Positions 45,165 through 54,159 of a stretch of DNA of 64,000 nt are shown here, in pieces. Source of the stretch: Flavobacterium silvisoli (GTDB taxonomy: Bacteria > Bacteroidota > Bacteroidia > Flavobacteriales > Flavobacteriaceae); assembly GCF_004329815.1 (NCBI RefSeq), contig NZ_SJPE01000008.1:337-64336 (forward strand). The letters run 5' to 3'. Below the pieces are notes generated by a model. The model made no database searches. It was not told where the DNA came from and saw nothing but the letters and a program-made list of their open reading frames with translations. The position numbers and the translations under genes are program-made. The stretch's first letter is position 1; each line of letters begins with the position of its first letter.

Positions 45165-47075
45165 TTAAAAATCAAATTTAAAACTGGCTCCACCCAGTAT
45201 CTGTAATCCCTGAACCGGATAGTTTAACCAGCGTTGGTAATCCTGATTGGCCAGATTGTTGCCTTTTAAGAAAAAGGTCAAACGCTCGCTGTGTTTGTAA
45301 CTGATGTTGGCGTTTAAGTCAAAATAGCTTTTGAGTGTAATTGGTTCATCGGGTATAGGAGTGATTACCGAATACTGTCGGAAAAAATCTTTTCTTTCGC
45401 CTACGAAAAACACATTCACACCGGCTGACCATTTGGGTGTAAAAGCCACATCCAGATTAGAAGCAATCTTGATGGCTGGCAGATTCCAGGCTTCCTCCTC
45501 TACATCGGTAGTGAAGCTGCTGAAAGTTCCGTTGATACCAAATGATACGTTTTTAGAAAAATCGGCTTTCAACTCACCAAAGAAACTAACGGTTTTGATG
45601 TTGTCATACACCACCCCGAAAGAATTGGTATAGGCATATCCTTCTGTATTGCTGTTAAAATGATCGTATCCGTTGCTTTTAAACAAAGGCTTGTTTTCCT
45701 CATTTTTGTACGACCCGCGAATGTTATAACTCACACTGCTGGCCAATTTACCTTTTAAACCGGCATAAACATCGTATTTCTGATCGGTTGGCGCCACGCC
45801 CAATGTGGGCGAAACAAAAAAGTTTTCCTGTACAAAATCGTTGTATGAATTCTGCTGTAAGGTACCCTCCAAACCGGCATAAAACACCATCAAATCACCC
45901 ACTACGCGGTAAGAACCCGTAACCTGCGGATAGATGAAAAACTTACTGTCGCCGGCTTCCTGAGCCGCACTGTAAAAGAATCCTACTCCGGCATTAACGG
46001 TCAAATCGTCTTTGCGGATTTTTATGCTGGGTTGAAAGCCTAAATTGGTAAACCCATATTTATACGAGGCACCGCCAAAATACGTTTGGTCAAAAGAACC
46101 GTTGAGGTAATCAATCACAAAATCGGCTTTGATTTTTTGTTCAACGATGTCAAACTCTAAAGAAGGTTTGCCTACAAAACGGTTTTCAGCCGAGCCGTAC
46201 GCATCCCAAAAACGGGTGAATTTAACGGAACTTTCTTTTAAAATACTGTTTAATCCTAACCTTCCTCCAACGTATAAGGTGTTGTACGTTTGCTTTTCAT
46301 TAATACTCTCCACCGTGGCATCATCAAGTATGTCCGGGTGAAGTCCGTACCAGTTGTATATCTGATTTTTGTAGCCTATATCGGCATTCCAGGTCATGGT
46401 TTTGGTGCGACTGCCGTAAGTCAAATCAAGGGCCGTAGTCGAAAACTTATCGTCTAACACCACATCTTTAATACCACCCTGAGAGGAATTGTGACGCAGC
46501 ATCCCCCCGAAATAATCGGTATTGCTCACGTTTTGAGTTACAAAAAGCTCTGCCCCTACGGTTCCGTAATTACCGGCCGCCAAAGTAAGGTAATTGCTGA
46601 AGATTTTTTCCTGCGGAGATTTATCCACATTGGCAGCTTTTCCTTTGGCAGGAGCAAAAGTAGAAGCTACCGGAAAAGAAAAAATATTGTATTGGATGTT
46701 CTCTTTTTTCGAGGTTTCTTCGTCTTCTAAGGTCGGCGTTTCTTTTACTTTAAAGGCATCCGAAATAGTTGGTGTATAAGGCTTGACCACGTTTACGACT
46801 TCGGTTCCGATGTTGTCGTCTTTTTTTTGTGCAAAAGTGAAAGTACTTATTAATAAGAGACAAATAGATGATAGACGGATAGATGATAGACATTTATTTA
46901 GTCTATTATCTGTTATCTCTTTGTCTATTGTCTTAAATAAAAGACAGATAGATAATAGACGGATAGATGATAGACATTTAATTAGTCTATTATCTATTAT
47001 CTCTTTGTCTATTGTCTTAAATAAAAGAGGGATGGATGATTGGCCAACTACAGTTATATTTTTTTTAATACTCAT
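45165..47075 (-). CDS. Outer-membrane receptor-like beta barrel with a repeat-encoded N-terminal extension
   Basis: A 636-residue protein. From about residue 75 the sequence LLLISTFTFAQKKDDN looks like the end of a normal signal peptide. It is followed by a conserved region (EVVNVVKPYTPTISDAFKVK) and a beta barrel ending QILGGASFKFDF, as in TonB-dependent receptors without a plug. The first 74 residues are mostly two in-frame copies of a 28-residue peptide encoded by the GATAGAC repeat (LFKTIDKEI.DNRL.KCLSS). No other ATG lies before the signal. In relatives this gene follows a large TPR gene, as here. Whether it is still exported is doubtful. Confidence 0.75.
   Translation of the reverse strand: MSIKKNITVVGQSSIPLLFKTIDKEIIDNRLIKCLSSIRLLSICLLFKTIDKEITDNRLNKCLSSIRLSSICLLLISTFTFAQKKDDNIGTEVVNVVKPYTPTISDAFKVKETPTLEDEETSKKENIQYNIFSFPVASTFAPAKGKAANVDKSPQEKIFSNYLTLAAGNYGTVGAELFVTQNVSNTDYFGGMLRHNSSQGGIKDVVLDDKFSTTALDLTYGSRTKTMTWNADIGYKNQIYNWYGLHPDILDDATVESINEKQTYNTLYVGGRLGLNSILKESSVKFTRFWDAYGSAENRFVGKPSLEFDIVEQKIKADFVIDYLNGSFDQTYFGGASYKYGFTNLGFQPSIKIRKDDLTVNAGVGFFYSAAQEAGDSKFFIYPQVTGSYRVVGDLMVFYAGLEGTLQQNSYNDFVQENFFVSPTLGVAPTDQKYDVYAGLKGKLASSVSYNIRGSYKNEENKPLFKSNGYDHFNSNTEGYAYTNSFGVVYDNIKTVSFFGELKADFSKNVSFGINGTFSSFTTDVEEEAWNLPAIKIASNLDVAFTPKWSAGVNVFFVGERKDFFRQYSVITPIPDEPITLKSYFDLNANISYKHSERLTFFLKGNNLANQDYQRWLNYPVQGLQILGGASFKFDF
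46856..47040. repeat. Two GATAGAC hairpin units inside the receptor gene start
   Basis: Two tandem copies of about 84 bases (exactly 28 codons) with left arm gatagacggatagatgatag and right arm tctattatctattatctctt. The frame read by the receptor gene contains no stop in either copy. Confidence 0.9.
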
Positions 47076-47080
47076 AATTA

Positions 47081-47443
47081 TTAATTTAATGTATTTTGAA
47101 AAGACATGGTCGCCTTTTGAAATTCTTCTAATTTCTCTTCTAATTCATTTGCTAACTCTTCTGATATGTATCCTTTTGCATTTGCTAAAAGAACCTGTGT
47201 TTGAACTTCAAATGAAGATCCGAGAGCGATATCCAGAAAATGACTGAATGACTTATTGGTTCTGCTAGAACCTTCTGCGATATTAGATGGTAAAGAGACT
47301 GCGCATCTGTTCATTTGAGTTGTCAAACCAAATTGCTCTGAACCAGGAAACATTTTAGTCACTTCAAAAATATTTTTCGCAAGTTCCATAGCCATCTGCC
47401 AAATTTTTAACTTTTTAAAATTATGTCTCTTAAAATCAGTCAT
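47081..47443 (-). CDS. S23-type four-helix bundle protein (TIGR02436)
   Basis: A 120-residue all-helical protein: FKKLKIWQMAMELAKNIFEVT, FPGSEQFGLTTQMNRCAVSLPSNIAEG, then helices with SFSHFLDIALGSSFEVQTQVLLA. This is the family first found in 23S rRNA intervening sequences and related to the Avd accessory protein of diversity-generating retroelements. No reverse transcriptase is nearby. The gene interrupts the pair formed by the TPR gene and the receptor gene, and is bordered on both sides by GATAGAC repeats. Confidence 0.9.
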   Translation of the reverse strand: MTDFKRHNFKKLKIWQMAMELAKNIFEVTKMFPGSEQFGLTTQMNRCAVSLPSNIAEGSSRTNKSFSHFLDIALGSSFEVQTQVLLANAKGYISEELANELEEKLEEFQKATMSFQNTLN

Positions 47444-47446
47444 AAA

Positions 47447-47491
47447 ATCGCTTGTCTATCTGTCTATTATCTATCCGTCTATCATCTATTT
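47447..47491. repeat. Partial GATAGAC repeat supplying the TPR stop codon
   Basis: Right-arm words tgtctatctgtctattatct and ccgtctatcatctatttctc. The TAG that ends the TPR gene (47486-47488) lies inside this repeat. Confidence 0.8.
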
Positions 47492-50400
47492 CTCTATTGA
47501 CGAATTCGTTTTGGCTGCTTCGCCTTTAATAAAATTAAGTTCGGTTTGGGCTTCTTCTACTACATCGGTGTAGGAGGCAAAATTTTTAATCACACTGTCC
47601 AATATGGAAGTAGCACTGAAATTATCCTTCAACTGAAAGTAATTTTTAGCCATTACTATCAATCCTTTGGCTCCGAAATATTTGTACCCCGAATAATCTT
47701 TGGCCAATTTCTGAACAGTCTTGTTGGAGTCTTCGTATTTACCGTCTTTGTTTTTGAAATAAGCATCGTAGTACAAGGCTTCGGCTGCCAGTTCTCCTTT
47801 GGCTATAGTCAGCAACTTAGCATAAGCAGCACGGGCTTTACCTTCATCATTTGCTTTGATGGCCGAACGGGCTACAATGATTTGTGCATCACTTTTGATT
47901 TTGTTATCCGTTTTCGGATTGGCCAATACTTTATCAGCATAGACCACTGCATTAGGATAATCTTTTTGGTCGTAGTAAGCACGCATCAAATTGGCTTGTG
48001 CAAAAGTTACATTCTGCGGAAAATCAGCCTCCGCTTCCAAACGTTTCAACACCGGAACCGCTTTGGTATAATTGTCTTTTTTCAGGTGAATTTCACACAA
48101 ACGCGCCAAGGATTGTTCAGTAAACTCGTTTCTCGGTTTGCTGATGACATACTCATAATTAGGAACGGCATTGTTCTCCAAGCCATCCGAATAATACGAT
48201 TGTGCCAGATAGAAATTAGCTTTCAGAGCATGAATTCCGTTAGGGAATTTAGAAACATAACCGCTCAAACTGGAAATAGCCTGCTTGGTATTGTTTTGCA
48301 AATATTGCTTTTCTGCAGCTTCGTATGTATCGTTGTCCAAATCAGCATCAGACACTTCAACAAAGTCCAAGGTTTTCACCCATGAAGCATACTCGTCAAC
48401 TTTGCCGTTATCCATATAAATCAAACGCGCGGTTGAAACAGCCTCCAGTGCTTCGGGAGTTTTAGGATATTCGGCTGCCACTTTTTTAAACTTGGCAATA
48501 GCCTGCTCGTCTTTCTGAGCGTTGTAATACACCAATCCCTGACGCAAAATAGCTTTGGAAGCAAACGAGCCGTCTTTGAATTCGCTCAACAACTGATCGT
48601 AGGTTTTGACCGCCATATCGGCTTTATTGTCGGCCACATAGGTATTTGCCAGTTCAAACAAAGCATCATCGCGGTATTTTGACGTTTTGAAGTTTTGTAA
48701 AAACTTATTGAAATCCTCTATTTTCTTTTCGTTTCTGCCCACAAAACCATAGCTCAACGCTTTTTGGAAAGCGGCATAATCAGCATCAATGCCTTTCATT
48801 TCAATGGCTTTGTTATACGCATCCATAGCCGGCCAATACTTGGCGGTAACAAAACGGGAGTCGCCCAAACGCAGGTAAGCGTCATTTAAACGGATACGGT
48901 CTTCTTTGTTGGCATCAATAAAACTCTGGAAATAATTACCGGCCTGCTCGTATTCCTTTTGTTTGAAATAAGCATAAGCAATGTTGTAATTGATGTTTTT
49001 ATACTCGGGAGTCTCTTTGGCCGAAGCATAGCCTGCAAACTGTTTGAAGCTCAACAAAGCGTCGTTGAAATTATCCAAACCGTATTCGGTCTCTCCTTTC
49101 CAAAACACAGCGCGGGCGGTAAACTTTTCGTTCACCGGTGTGGCAATCGATTTTTTAAACATGCTCAAGGCTTCCTGATAATTGCCATCGGTGTACAATT
49201 CGATTCCGCGATAGAAAGTAACTTTTTGATAAGCCGATCTGTTTTCGGCCGATTTGTTTTTTTCTAACAACGCCAACGCATCCTTGTAGTTTTTCGAAGT
49301 GATGTAGGAGTTAATCAACAGGGTTTCGATTTCATTCTTACTCGGCGAATTCGGGTATTTGGCCAAAAACGAAGACAATACATCGGGTACACTTTGGTAA
49401 GAGTTTCCGATTTCATAACTCAATTTAGCGTAATTCAGATTAGCATCTTCCTGAATCTTTTTATCAAAATCCATTTCGGAAGCGCTTTTAAATGCGTTTA
49501 AAGCCTGTTGTTTTTTATCGGTTTTGAAATAACATTCCCCTAAATGGTAATAGCCGTTTTGGGCCACGAAATCTTTACCGTCAATGATTTTATTGAATTG
49601 GGTAATTGCATTTTCGTAGTCTTTCTGCATGTAGTAGGCATACCCCAACTGGTAAAAATCGGTGTTGTTCCACTTTCCTTTTTTGCCCTTGTATTCTTTT
49701 AAATAAGGCAAGGCTTTGTCGTATTGTTTTAAATTGAAATAGCTCTCACCAATGATTTTGTTGAGTTCTGATTTCTCGGAAGCATTAGAATTGGGCATAG
49801 CGGTCAGACCGGCATCAATGGCTTTTTGAAATTCGCCCGATTTGAAATGCATGTCAGCTTTGAAGTAAGACAATTTTTCCTGGTATTTTTCTTCGCCTTC
49901 CACCTGTTGAAAGTACTTGTTGGCTTCCTGATAATTATCGCCCTCATAAGCCATAAAACCCAAATAATACTTAGCCTGAGAACCGTAATCTTTGGAGTTG
50001 ACCACCTTGTTAAAATATGCGGTGGCTTCTTTTTTATTGCCCGCTGTGAAATAAGCATAGCCTTTTTGAAACGCAAATTTCTCAGTATCTTCAGCCGTCA
50101 GGGCATTTTCGTCAACTTTGTCAAAATACTGCAAAGCCTGCGGAAATTTACCTTGTTCAAAATAGTATTGCGCCACCTCGATATAAGCCTGATTTTGCTT
50201 GGAACTCGTAGGGTAATCGGCGACGAATTTCTCCATCAGTTCATCGGCATTGTTCTGATTTAAGTGAATCGCACAGTTAGCAATATAGTAGGCGCAATCG
50301 GCCTGAACATCCTGATTGGTATGGTTTTGTTTGGCTTTTTCAAAAAGGATTTGAGCGGATTGGTATTGTTTGTCTTTGTAGAGAGAAACCGCCTTGTCAT

Positions 50401-50500
50401 AATCGGATAAACTATGGGTATAGATAGCCGATTGCTGCCCGGAAACCTTAGATATTCCTGCGATACACAACAGAAAAAATAACATTGAAACTTTACGCAT
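47486..50500 (-). CDS. Large exported TPR protein
   Basis: 1004 residues: a signal peptide (MLFFLLCIAGISKVSGQQ) followed by about 25 tetratricopeptide repeats spanning nearly the entire length (for example YDKAVSLYKDKQYQSAQILFEKA, AKYYLGFMAYEGDNYQEANKYF, AIAKFKKVAAEYPKTPEALEA). Periplasmic TPR proteins of this size, with an outer-membrane receptor partner, are conserved in Flavobacteriaceae and probably scaffold envelope complexes. Here the C-terminus ends SSIEK at a stop provided by a repeat, so its last residues may be altered. The 463-base gap upstream is mostly repeats. Confidence 0.88.
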   Translation of the reverse strand: MRKVSMLFFLLCIAGISKVSGQQSAIYTHSLSDYDKAVSLYKDKQYQSAQILFEKAKQNHTNQDVQADCAYYIANCAIHLNQNNADELMEKFVADYPTSSKQNQAYIEVAQYYFEQGKFPQALQYFDKVDENALTAEDTEKFAFQKGYAYFTAGNKKEATAYFNKVVNSKDYGSQAKYYLGFMAYEGDNYQEANKYFQQVEGEEKYQEKLSYFKADMHFKSGEFQKAIDAGLTAMPNSNASEKSELNKIIGESYFNLKQYDKALPYLKEYKGKKGKWNNTDFYQLGYAYYMQKDYENAITQFNKIIDGKDFVAQNGYYHLGECYFKTDKKQQALNAFKSASEMDFDKKIQEDANLNYAKLSYEIGNSYQSVPDVLSSFLAKYPNSPSKNEIETLLINSYITSKNYKDALALLEKNKSAENRSAYQKVTFYRGIELYTDGNYQEALSMFKKSIATPVNEKFTARAVFWKGETEYGLDNFNDALLSFKQFAGYASAKETPEYKNINYNIAYAYFKQKEYEQAGNYFQSFIDANKEDRIRLNDAYLRLGDSRFVTAKYWPAMDAYNKAIEMKGIDADYAAFQKALSYGFVGRNEKKIEDFNKFLQNFKTSKYRDDALFELANTYVADNKADMAVKTYDQLLSEFKDGSFASKAILRQGLVYYNAQKDEQAIAKFKKVAAEYPKTPEALEAVSTARLIYMDNGKVDEYASWVKTLDFVEVSDADLDNDTYEAAEKQYLQNNTKQAISSLSGYVSKFPNGIHALKANFYLAQSYYSDGLENNAVPNYEYVISKPRNEFTEQSLARLCEIHLKKDNYTKAVPVLKRLEAEADFPQNVTFAQANLMRAYYDQKDYPNAVVYADKVLANPKTDNKIKSDAQIIVARSAIKANDEGKARAAYAKLLTIAKGELAAEALYYDAYFKNKDGKYEDSNKTVQKLAKDYSGYKYFGAKGLIVMAKNYFQLKDNFSATSILDSVIKNFASYTDVVEEAQTELNFIKGEAAKTNSSIEK

Positions 50501-50589
50501 GGTTTTTATTTTTTACTTATCCAAAAATATTATTCTATACCCTATAACGGGAAAACTATTGTATTTATTATAAACATTGTTGTAAACAT

Positions 50590-50880
50590 TTTTTTGAGAT
50601 GAGAGACGGAGAGATGATAGATGATAGACAATAGATGGCAGATGGCAGATATCAGATTACAGATTACGAGAACCGGACTGGAATGTTGTTTACCGCAAAA
50701 TGGTCTATCATCTATCTGTCTATTATCTATTCTCTTTTTTGAGATGAGAGACGGAGAGATGATAGATGATAGACAATAGATGGCAGATATCAGATTACAG
50801 ATTACTAGAACCGAACTAGAATGTTGTTTACCGCAAAACGTTCTATCATCTATCTGTCTATTATCTATTCGTCTTCTACT
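50590..50880. repeat. Two long GATAGAC-type units between divergent genes
   Basis: Two copies spaced 145 bases apart. Each starts gagatgagagacggagagat, has an internal tcagattacagattac and a right arm ctatcatctatctgtctatt. The middle part (aatgttgtttaccgcaaaa) is different from the other loci, so this is a longer variant. It fills most of the gap between the TPR gene and the FtsE-like gene. Confidence 0.85.
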
Positions 50881-50963
50881 CTATTTTACCGGAACTGAAT
50901 TTTAAAAATATATTTTGAATCCAAACCTTATCTTATTACTTTTACCCAATAAACCCATTACTC

Positions 50964-51647
50964 ATGTCAGAAACCGTTTTATCTTTAAAAAATGTAACGA
51001 TTTATCAGGAAAACAAAGTGATTTTATCACAAGTGAATCTTGATGTTAAGCAAGGAGAATTCCTTTATATCATTGGTAAAACCGGTACGGGAAAGAGTAG
51101 TTTTATGAAGACTCTTTATGCCGATTTACCGCTGACCGTTGGAGAAGGAACCATAGTGGGATATGATTTGGCGCATTTGAAAGAAAATGACATTCCGTTT
51201 TTGAGAAGAAAACTGGGCATCGTTTTTCAGGATTTTCTTTTGTTGCCGGACCGCAGCGTGAACGAAAACATGTTGTTTGTACTGAAAGCAACCGGCTGGA
51301 CTGACGTAGCTTCAATGCAGAGTAAAATCATGGAGGTATTGGATAAAGTAGGTTTGAAAGGCATTGCCAATAAAATGCCGCACCAACTCTCGGGCGGTGA
51401 ACAACAACGTGTGGCCATTGCCAGAGCTTTACTGAATGACCCCGAATTAATTTTGGCCGATGAACCTACCGGAAACCTTGATCCTCAAACCAGTGCCGAA
51501 GTTTTAGCCGTTTTGAAAAATATCAATGAAAACGGAAAAACCGTAATTATGGCTACGCATGATTATGCTGTGATTATGAAATTCCCAGCCAAAACACTGA
51601 AATGCGAAGACAACACCATTTTTGAAGTGGTGCAGAAAACCGTTTAA
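50964..51647 (+). CDS. ftsE: FtsE-like ABC ATPase
   Basis: A 227-residue ATPase with Walker [14 protein letters not shown] at residues about 36-48, signature [14 protein letters not shown] near 140, Walker [14 protein letters not shown] near 160 and switch His in MATHDYA. The closest group is FtsE/LolD-type. FtsE works with FtsX to couple division to cell-wall hydrolysis. No ftsX is next to it, which is common in Bacteroidetes. The stop overlaps the convergent glycosyltransferase stop by 4 bases. Confidence 0.85.
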   Translation: MSETVLSLKNVTIYQENKVILSQVNLDVKQGEFLYIIGKTGTGKSSFMKTLYADLPLTVGEGTIVGYDLAHLKENDIPFLRRKLGIVFQDFLLLPDRSVNENMLFVLKATGWTDVASMQSKIMEVLDKVGLKGIANKMPHQLSGGEQQRVAIARALLNDPELILADEPTGNLDPQTSAEVLAVLKNINENGKTVIMATHDYAVIMKFPAKTLKCEDNTIFEVVQKTV

Positions 51648-52780
51648 GCCTTTTGGTTTGTTATAAATCTGCTGAGGGTTTCGGCATTTTTTGCGTCATT
51701 TAAAACTCTTGCCAAAACCGCATTTCTTTTGTCGTTATCAAGATACGGGCGATTTTTGAGTTCGTTTATTTTGGCGATGAAATCGGTTTCAGTTGTTGCC
51801 AGTTCGCAAAGAGTAAGAATGTCTTTGTCGTCTACCATATTTTCGTTTATAAGACAAAAACGGCTTTTGAAAAGCGAGTTGACTAATTTCAGCTTGGTTC
51901 CCGATTGCTGGAAAGACAGCAGCACATTGATGTGTGCATTAGCCAACAACGATTCGAGATGCGCTTCACTCTCGATAGTTACAAATGTTATGTTTCCGGC
52001 GTTTTTTAACTGCTGTTCTACAAAATCTTTTCCATTTGAAGAAGCAATAACCAACTGATAATCGGGAATTTTGTGAAAAAGCCGAATCAGAAACTGCACG
52101 GTTTTTTTATTGTCGGGCAACCGTAAATCGCCGTGATACAAGGCATAATCACCTTTTTCCGAAAGCATTTTTATTTTGGTATTGCCATGAAAAACGGGAA
52201 GGTATACCGCGTTATCGACCCATGTTTTTACCTGTTCATTTTCATAAACCGACAGCGTAAAAACTTGCTCAAACTGATTCAATTGCCGTTCGTACTTTCT
52301 GTATTTCCGCGATTCAAAATAATACAAGATTTTCTTCAGCCCATTGGTTTCACTGCGCGACATACCGGCGTAAAAATTAGATTCCAGATTGTGCATTCGA
52401 AGGTATTTTTTACCGGTAAGTTCTGTTTGATGCAACAGCATGGTTGACTGCAAACCTTCGAACAATACAGGCGCCTCAACGGCCTTGATATTCTGCACCA
52501 AACTCTGGCAAAACCGGGATTTAACGCCAAACGGAATTGAAGAAAAAAAGAATAACGGGTTTCTGTTTTTTTTATACAAATGAACCGATTTGGTGATGGT
52601 TTTCAGCTCATCGGAAACAGTATTGCGATCCTGATAAAAGCAATGCAGATGAATGTCAAATCCCAATTCATGCAAACTTTTAAGCTTGTAAAACACATCT
52701 ATAACACCCCCGTAATTGGGCGGATAGGGATTGTCAAAACTGATGATATGCAGGGGTTGATTAGTCATAGCTTTCGACAA
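51644..52780 (-). CDS. Glycosyltransferase (GT-B fold)
   Basis: A 378-residue protein; ATG at 52780 or the internal one at 52768. The N-terminal domain has IISFDNPYPPNYGGVIDVFYKL, typical of GT4-like enzymes acting on sugar nucleotides. The C-terminal half shows KGDYALYHGDLRLPDNKKTVQFL and a later SGTKLKLVNSLFKSRFCLIN. It marks the left edge of the surface polysaccharide cluster. The acceptor sugar is unknown. Confidence 0.8.
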   Translation of the reverse strand: MSKAMTNQPLHIISFDNPYPPNYGGVIDVFYKLKSLHELGFDIHLHCFYQDRNTVSDELKTITKSVHLYKKNRNPLFFFSSIPFGVKSRFCQSLVQNIKAVEAPVLFEGLQSTMLLHQTELTGKKYLRMHNLESNFYAGMSRSETNGLKKILYYFESRKYRKYERQLNQFEQVFTLSVYENEQVKTWVDNAVYLPVFHGNTKIKMLSEKGDYALYHGDLRLPDNKKTVQFLIRLFHKIPDYQLVIASSNGKDFVEQQLKNAGNITFVTIESEAHLESLLANAHINVLLSFQQSGTKLKLVNSLFKSRFCLINENMVDDKDILTLCELATTETDFIAKINELKNRPYLDNDKRNAVLARVLNDAKNAETLSRFITNQKA

Positions 52781-52818
52781 AAATAGTATTTTAAAAGAAG
52801 TAAAATGATAGTTTTATT

Positions 52819-52826
52819 TATATTTG
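52819..52826 (+). promoter_or_regulatory. -7 promoter element for the family 2 glycosyltransferase
   Basis: TATATTTG matches TAnnTTTG, 17 bases before the ATG at 52843. Confidence 0.5.
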
Positions 52827-52842
52827 GAGACAAATTCCGGAA

Positions 52843-53769
52843 ATGCCTAAATTTTCAGTAATCATCCCATTATACAACAAAGAAAAGTTTGTTGCCAAAA
52901 CAATTAACAGTGTTTTGGACCAGACGTTTACTGACTATGAAATCATTGTTATCAATGATGGTTCTACCGATAACAGCGAGCGGGTTATCCTGAGCTTTAC
53001 CGATTCAAGAATACACTATTTTGCTACTCACAACCATGGTGCTTCAGCAGCACGAAATACAGGAATTGAAAAAGCCGGCGGGGATTATATTTGTTTCCTG
53101 GATGCGGATGATTATTGGTATCCTGATTTTTTAGCGACCATGTATCACTATTCCGAGCTGTTCCCGGAACAAAAAGTGTTTGGAGCCGCCATTGAAATTG
53201 AAACCTCCAAAAAAACAATTCCAGCCCAATACGCTATCCAAAGAACAGGTGATTTTGAATTGGTGAATTTTTTCAAAGCCAGTGTTGGCGAATCAGTTTT
53301 GTGTACTTCCAGTGTTGCCATACATAAAGACGTTTTTGAAGCAATCGGTAATTTTGATATTTCTATCAAAAGTGGTCAAGATACCGATTTATGGATACGT
53401 ATTGGATTGTTGTATCCTGTTTTATTCGTGTGGAAAATACAAGCGCGTTATATTTTTGACCCCCAAAGCCTCTCCAGAAACAAACAGTTTTTGAATGTTA
53501 AAATCAACTTTTCAAAATTTGCGGTTGAAGAGCAAACAAATGAAGATTTGAAGATTTTTCTGGATTTGAATCGTTTTGCGTTAGCTATTAAATCAAAACT
53601 CGTAGGCGATAAAAAGAGTTTTAACTATTACTATGGCAACATTTGCTTAGAAAAGTTATCCTTTAAAAAACGTATTATTTTGCTTTTACCTGCTTTTATA
53701 TTAAAAGTGCTGATAAAATGGCAAACACTTTTAGTCAACATCGGATGGGGAAAATCAGTTTTTAGATAA
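52843..53769 (+). CDS. Family 2 glycosyltransferase
   Basis: A 308-residue GT-A protein. It starts MPKFSVIIPLYNKEKFVAKTI. The acceptor loop is INDGSTDNS, and CFLDADDYW carries the DxD-type metal site near residue 88. The C-terminal third ends in a hydrophobic helix that may associate with the membrane. It adds one sugar to the polysaccharide repeat. Its end overlaps the convergent fdtA gene by 15 bases. Confidence 0.9.
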   Translation: MPKFSVIIPLYNKEKFVAKTINSVLDQTFTDYEIIVINDGSTDNSERVILSFTDSRIHYFATHNHGASAARNTGIEKAGGDYICFLDADDYWYPDFLATMYHYSELFPEQKVFGAAIEIETSKKTIPAQYAIQRTGDFELVNFFKASVGESVLCTSSVAIHKDVFEAIGNFDISIKSGQDTDLWIRIGLLYPVLFVWKIQARYIFDPQSLSRNKQFLNVKINFSKFAVEEQTNEDLKIFLDLNRFALAIKSKLVGDKKSFNYYYGNICLEKLSFKKRIILLLPAFILKVLIKWQTLLVNIGWGKSVFR

Positions 53770-54159
53770 CTGAAATTCTTCAAAATCACGGATATAATCT
53801 TCTTCGTCAAAAACCTCAGAGGCCAAGACCAAACACACAGACCCGGATGAAAAATTTTGCAATTCGCGCCAAATGCCATTTACTATAAGCAATCCGAAAT
53901 TAGGCTTGTTGAGCGTAACTACTTTTTGTTCCTGACCATCGTGTAAAACCACATCGAAACTCCCGCTGAGTGCCACTAAAAACTGTTGCAGTTTTTTATG
54001 AGCATGTCCTCCGCGTTCCGCGCCACTAGGCACATCGTATAAATAATAAACACGTTTTATATCATACGGAATCACATCGCCTTCAATCACGGAGAGGTTT
54101 CCACGGGTATCCTGAATTTTTGGTATTTCTATAAGTTGAACGTCCTTAATTGTTGTCAT
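53755..54159 (-). CDS. fdtA: FdtA/WxcM-type cupin: dTDP-4-keto-6-deoxyglucose 3,4-ketoisomerase
   Basis: A 134-residue cupin: RVYYLYDVPSGAERGGHAHKKLQQFLVALSGSF with the paired His of GGHAHK (residues about 50-55), then the second beta strands ending FDEEDYIRDFEEF. Family members move the keto group of dTDP-4-keto-6-deoxyglucose from C4 to C3, supplying the substrate for FdtB. The aminotransferase gene is in the same cluster (57696). Overlaps the upstream glycosyltransferase gene by 14 bases. dTDP-glucose-making rml genes are not in the window. Confidence 0.87.
   Translation of the reverse strand: MTTIKDVQLIEIPKIQDTRGNLSVIEGDVIPYDIKRVYYLYDVPSGAERGGHAHKKLQQFLVALSGSFDVVLHDGQEQKVVTLNKPNFGLLIVNGIWRELQNFSSGSVCLVLASEVFDEEDYIRDFEEFQLSKN

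Noticed and set aside
47081..47443. Diversity-generating retroelement suggested by the Avd-like family
   Set aside because: No reverse transcriptase, template repeat or variable repeat is visible in the neighbourhood; only the four-helix bundle gene is present.
47546..48385. 279-codon plus-strand frame opposite the TPR gene
   Set aside because: Antisense of TPR repeats; Phe/Ile-rich text without domain features.
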